The notes under the pieces were generated by a model that saw only the letters and a program-made list of their open reading frames with translations, was not told the DNA's origin and made no database searches. Source: Owenia fusiformis (Eukaryota > Annelida > Polychaeta > Sabellida > Oweniidae). From it: DNA of 60,000 bases. Position numbers and translations under genes: made by a program. Of the stretch, positions 58,528-60,000 are shown piece by piece. The stretch's first letter is position 1. Every line of letters starts with the position of its first letter. Where the stretch lies: contig CAIIXF020000008.1 in NCBI GenBank assembly GCA_903813345.2, positions 17,532,822 to 17,592,821 on the forward strand. The letters run 5' to 3'.

Positions 58528-60000
58528 TTGTCATGTTAGCTTTGAAATATTAATGCTAATTGAAAGGTCATTTCAACCTTAATTGTCATGTTAGCATTGA
58601 AATATTAATGCTAATTGAAAGGTCAGTTCAACCTTAATTGTCATGTTAGCATTGAAATATTAATGCTAATTGAAAGGTCAGTTCAACCTTAATTGTCATG
58701 TTAGCATTGAAATATTAATGCTAATTGAAAGGTCAGTTCAACCTTAATTGTCATGTTAGCATTGAAATATTAATGCTAATTGAAAGGTCAGTTCAACCTT
58801 AATTGTCATGTTAGCATTGAAATATTAATGCTAATTGAAAGGTCAGTTCAACCTTAATTGTCATGTTAGCATTGAAATATTAATGCTAATTGAAAGGTCA
58901 GTTCAACCTTAATTGTCATGTTAGCATTGAAATATTAATGCTAATTGAAAGGTCAGTTCAACCTTAATTGTCATGTTAGCATTGAAGTATTAATGCTAAT
59001 TGAAAGGTCAGTTCAACCTTAATTGTCATGTTAGCATTGAAATATTAATGCTAATTGAAAGGTCATTTCAACCTTTATTGTCATGTTAGCATTGGAGTAT
59101 TAATGCTAATTGAAAGGTCAGTTTAACCTTTATTGTCATGTTGGCATTGAAATATTAATGCTAATTGAAAGGTCAGTTTAACCTTTATTGTCATGTTAGC
59201 ATTGAAGTATTAATGCTAATTGAAAGGTCAGTTTAACCTTAATTGTCATGTTAGCATTGAAATATTAATGCTAATTGAAAGGTCATTTTAACCTTTATTG
59301 TCATGCTAGCATTGAAATATTAATGCTGATTGAAAGGTCATTTCAACCTTAATTGTCATGCTAGCATTGAAATATTAATGCTGATTGAAAGGTCATTTCA
59401 ACCTTAATTGTCATGCTAGCATTGAAATATTAATGCTGATTGAAAGGTCATTTCAACCTTAATTGTCATGCTAGCATTGAACTATTAATGCTGATTGAAA
59501 GGTCATTTCAACCTTAATTGTCATGCTAGCATTGAAATATTAATGCTAATTGAAAGGTCATTTCAACCTTAATTGTCATGTTAGCATTGAAATATTAATG
59601 CTAATTAAAAGGTCAGTTCAACCTTAATTGTCATGTTAGCATTGAAGTATTAATGCTAATTGAAAGGTCAGTTTAACCTTTATTGCAATGTTAACATTGA
59701 AATATTAATGCTAATTAAAAGGTCAGTTCAACCTTAATTGTCATGTTAGCATTGAAATATTAATGCTAATTGAAAGGTCATTTCAACCTTAATTGTCATG
59801 TTAGCATTGAAATATTAACGCTAATTGAAAGTTCAGTTCAACCTTAATTGTCATGTTGGCATTGAAGCATTAATGCTAATTGAAAGTTCAGTTCAACCTT
59901 AATTGTCATGTTGGCATTGAAGCATTAATGCTTATTGAAAGTTCAGTTCAACCTTAATTGTCATGTTGGCATTGAAGCATTAATGCTAATTGAAAGGTCA
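58528..60000 (+). repeat. 55-bp satellite, at least 26 copies, running off the window
   Basis: The unit is AATTGTCATGTTAGCATTGA, AATATTAATGCTAATTGAAA and GGTCAGTTCAACCTT. TTAGCATT...AATGCTAA is an inverted pair around AATATT. Units fall into subtypes: GTTAGC with AGTTCA early (58570-59040), CTAGC with CTGATT at 59300-59540, and GTTGGC with GAAGCATTA near the end. Identity within subtypes is very high, so local homogenisation is active. The array continues beyond 60000. Confidence 0.97.

Overview
The window is AT-rich, intron- and repeat-dominated animal nuclear DNA. It has no operons, no rRNA and no intact tRNA gene, and coding content is very low. One intronless GPCR and one internal exon of a BRO1-domain gene are the only secure coding sequences. 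The repeats point to a marine invertebrate, most likely a lophotrochozoan such as a mollusc. These are a family with a (CCGT)n block followed by 'GGGCGATAACTCAAATACC', a second family starting 'TGGCTCACACAGTGAGCC', a tRNA-derived SINE, many TA-flanked MITEs and many minisatellites. I cannot name the species.

Layout. 0-8.6 kb: unassigned AT-rich DNA, a GC-rich 22-bp minisatellite (3878-4220), a minus-strand class A-like GPCR (4278-5342) and a 24-bp minisatellite. 8.6-21.6 kb: a dense set of inverted-repeat elements (8654-9737, 10069-10264, 10461-11217, 11986-12086, 19957-20671), tandem arrays (13702, 14282, 21252) and a tRNA-derived SINE (15541). 21.6-40 kb: further dispersed repeats, a 29-bp array, a near-perfect 795-bp fold-back element (30898-31692), several small MITEs and a LINE endonuclease relic. 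41.2-42.4 kb: an exon of BROX on the plus strand (41205-41400), followed 86 bp later by thirteen copies of a 67-bp intronic satellite. 43-57 kb: more dispersed repeats and a 9,991-bp insertion (45767-55757). 58.5 kb to the window end: a 55-bp satellite that runs off the edge.

The strongest candidate for something undescribed is the 9,991-bp insertion. It has perfect 18-bp terminal inverted repeats and a TA target duplication. It splits an older dispersed repeat whose two halves lie on either side. Inside, related GC-skewed repeat arrays lie near both ends in opposite orientation. I found no transposase, so it looks like a large non-autonomous DNA transposon. The GPCR is the second item of interest: it lacks the DRY arginine, the TM3 cysteine, the TM5 proline and the TM6 tryptophan, yet its frame is open and its DPxxY motif is intact.

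The two real genes show no functional link. The GPCR would signal at the plasma membrane; BROX is an ESCRT-III-associated protein. The remaining sequence is mainly mobile-element and satellite material.
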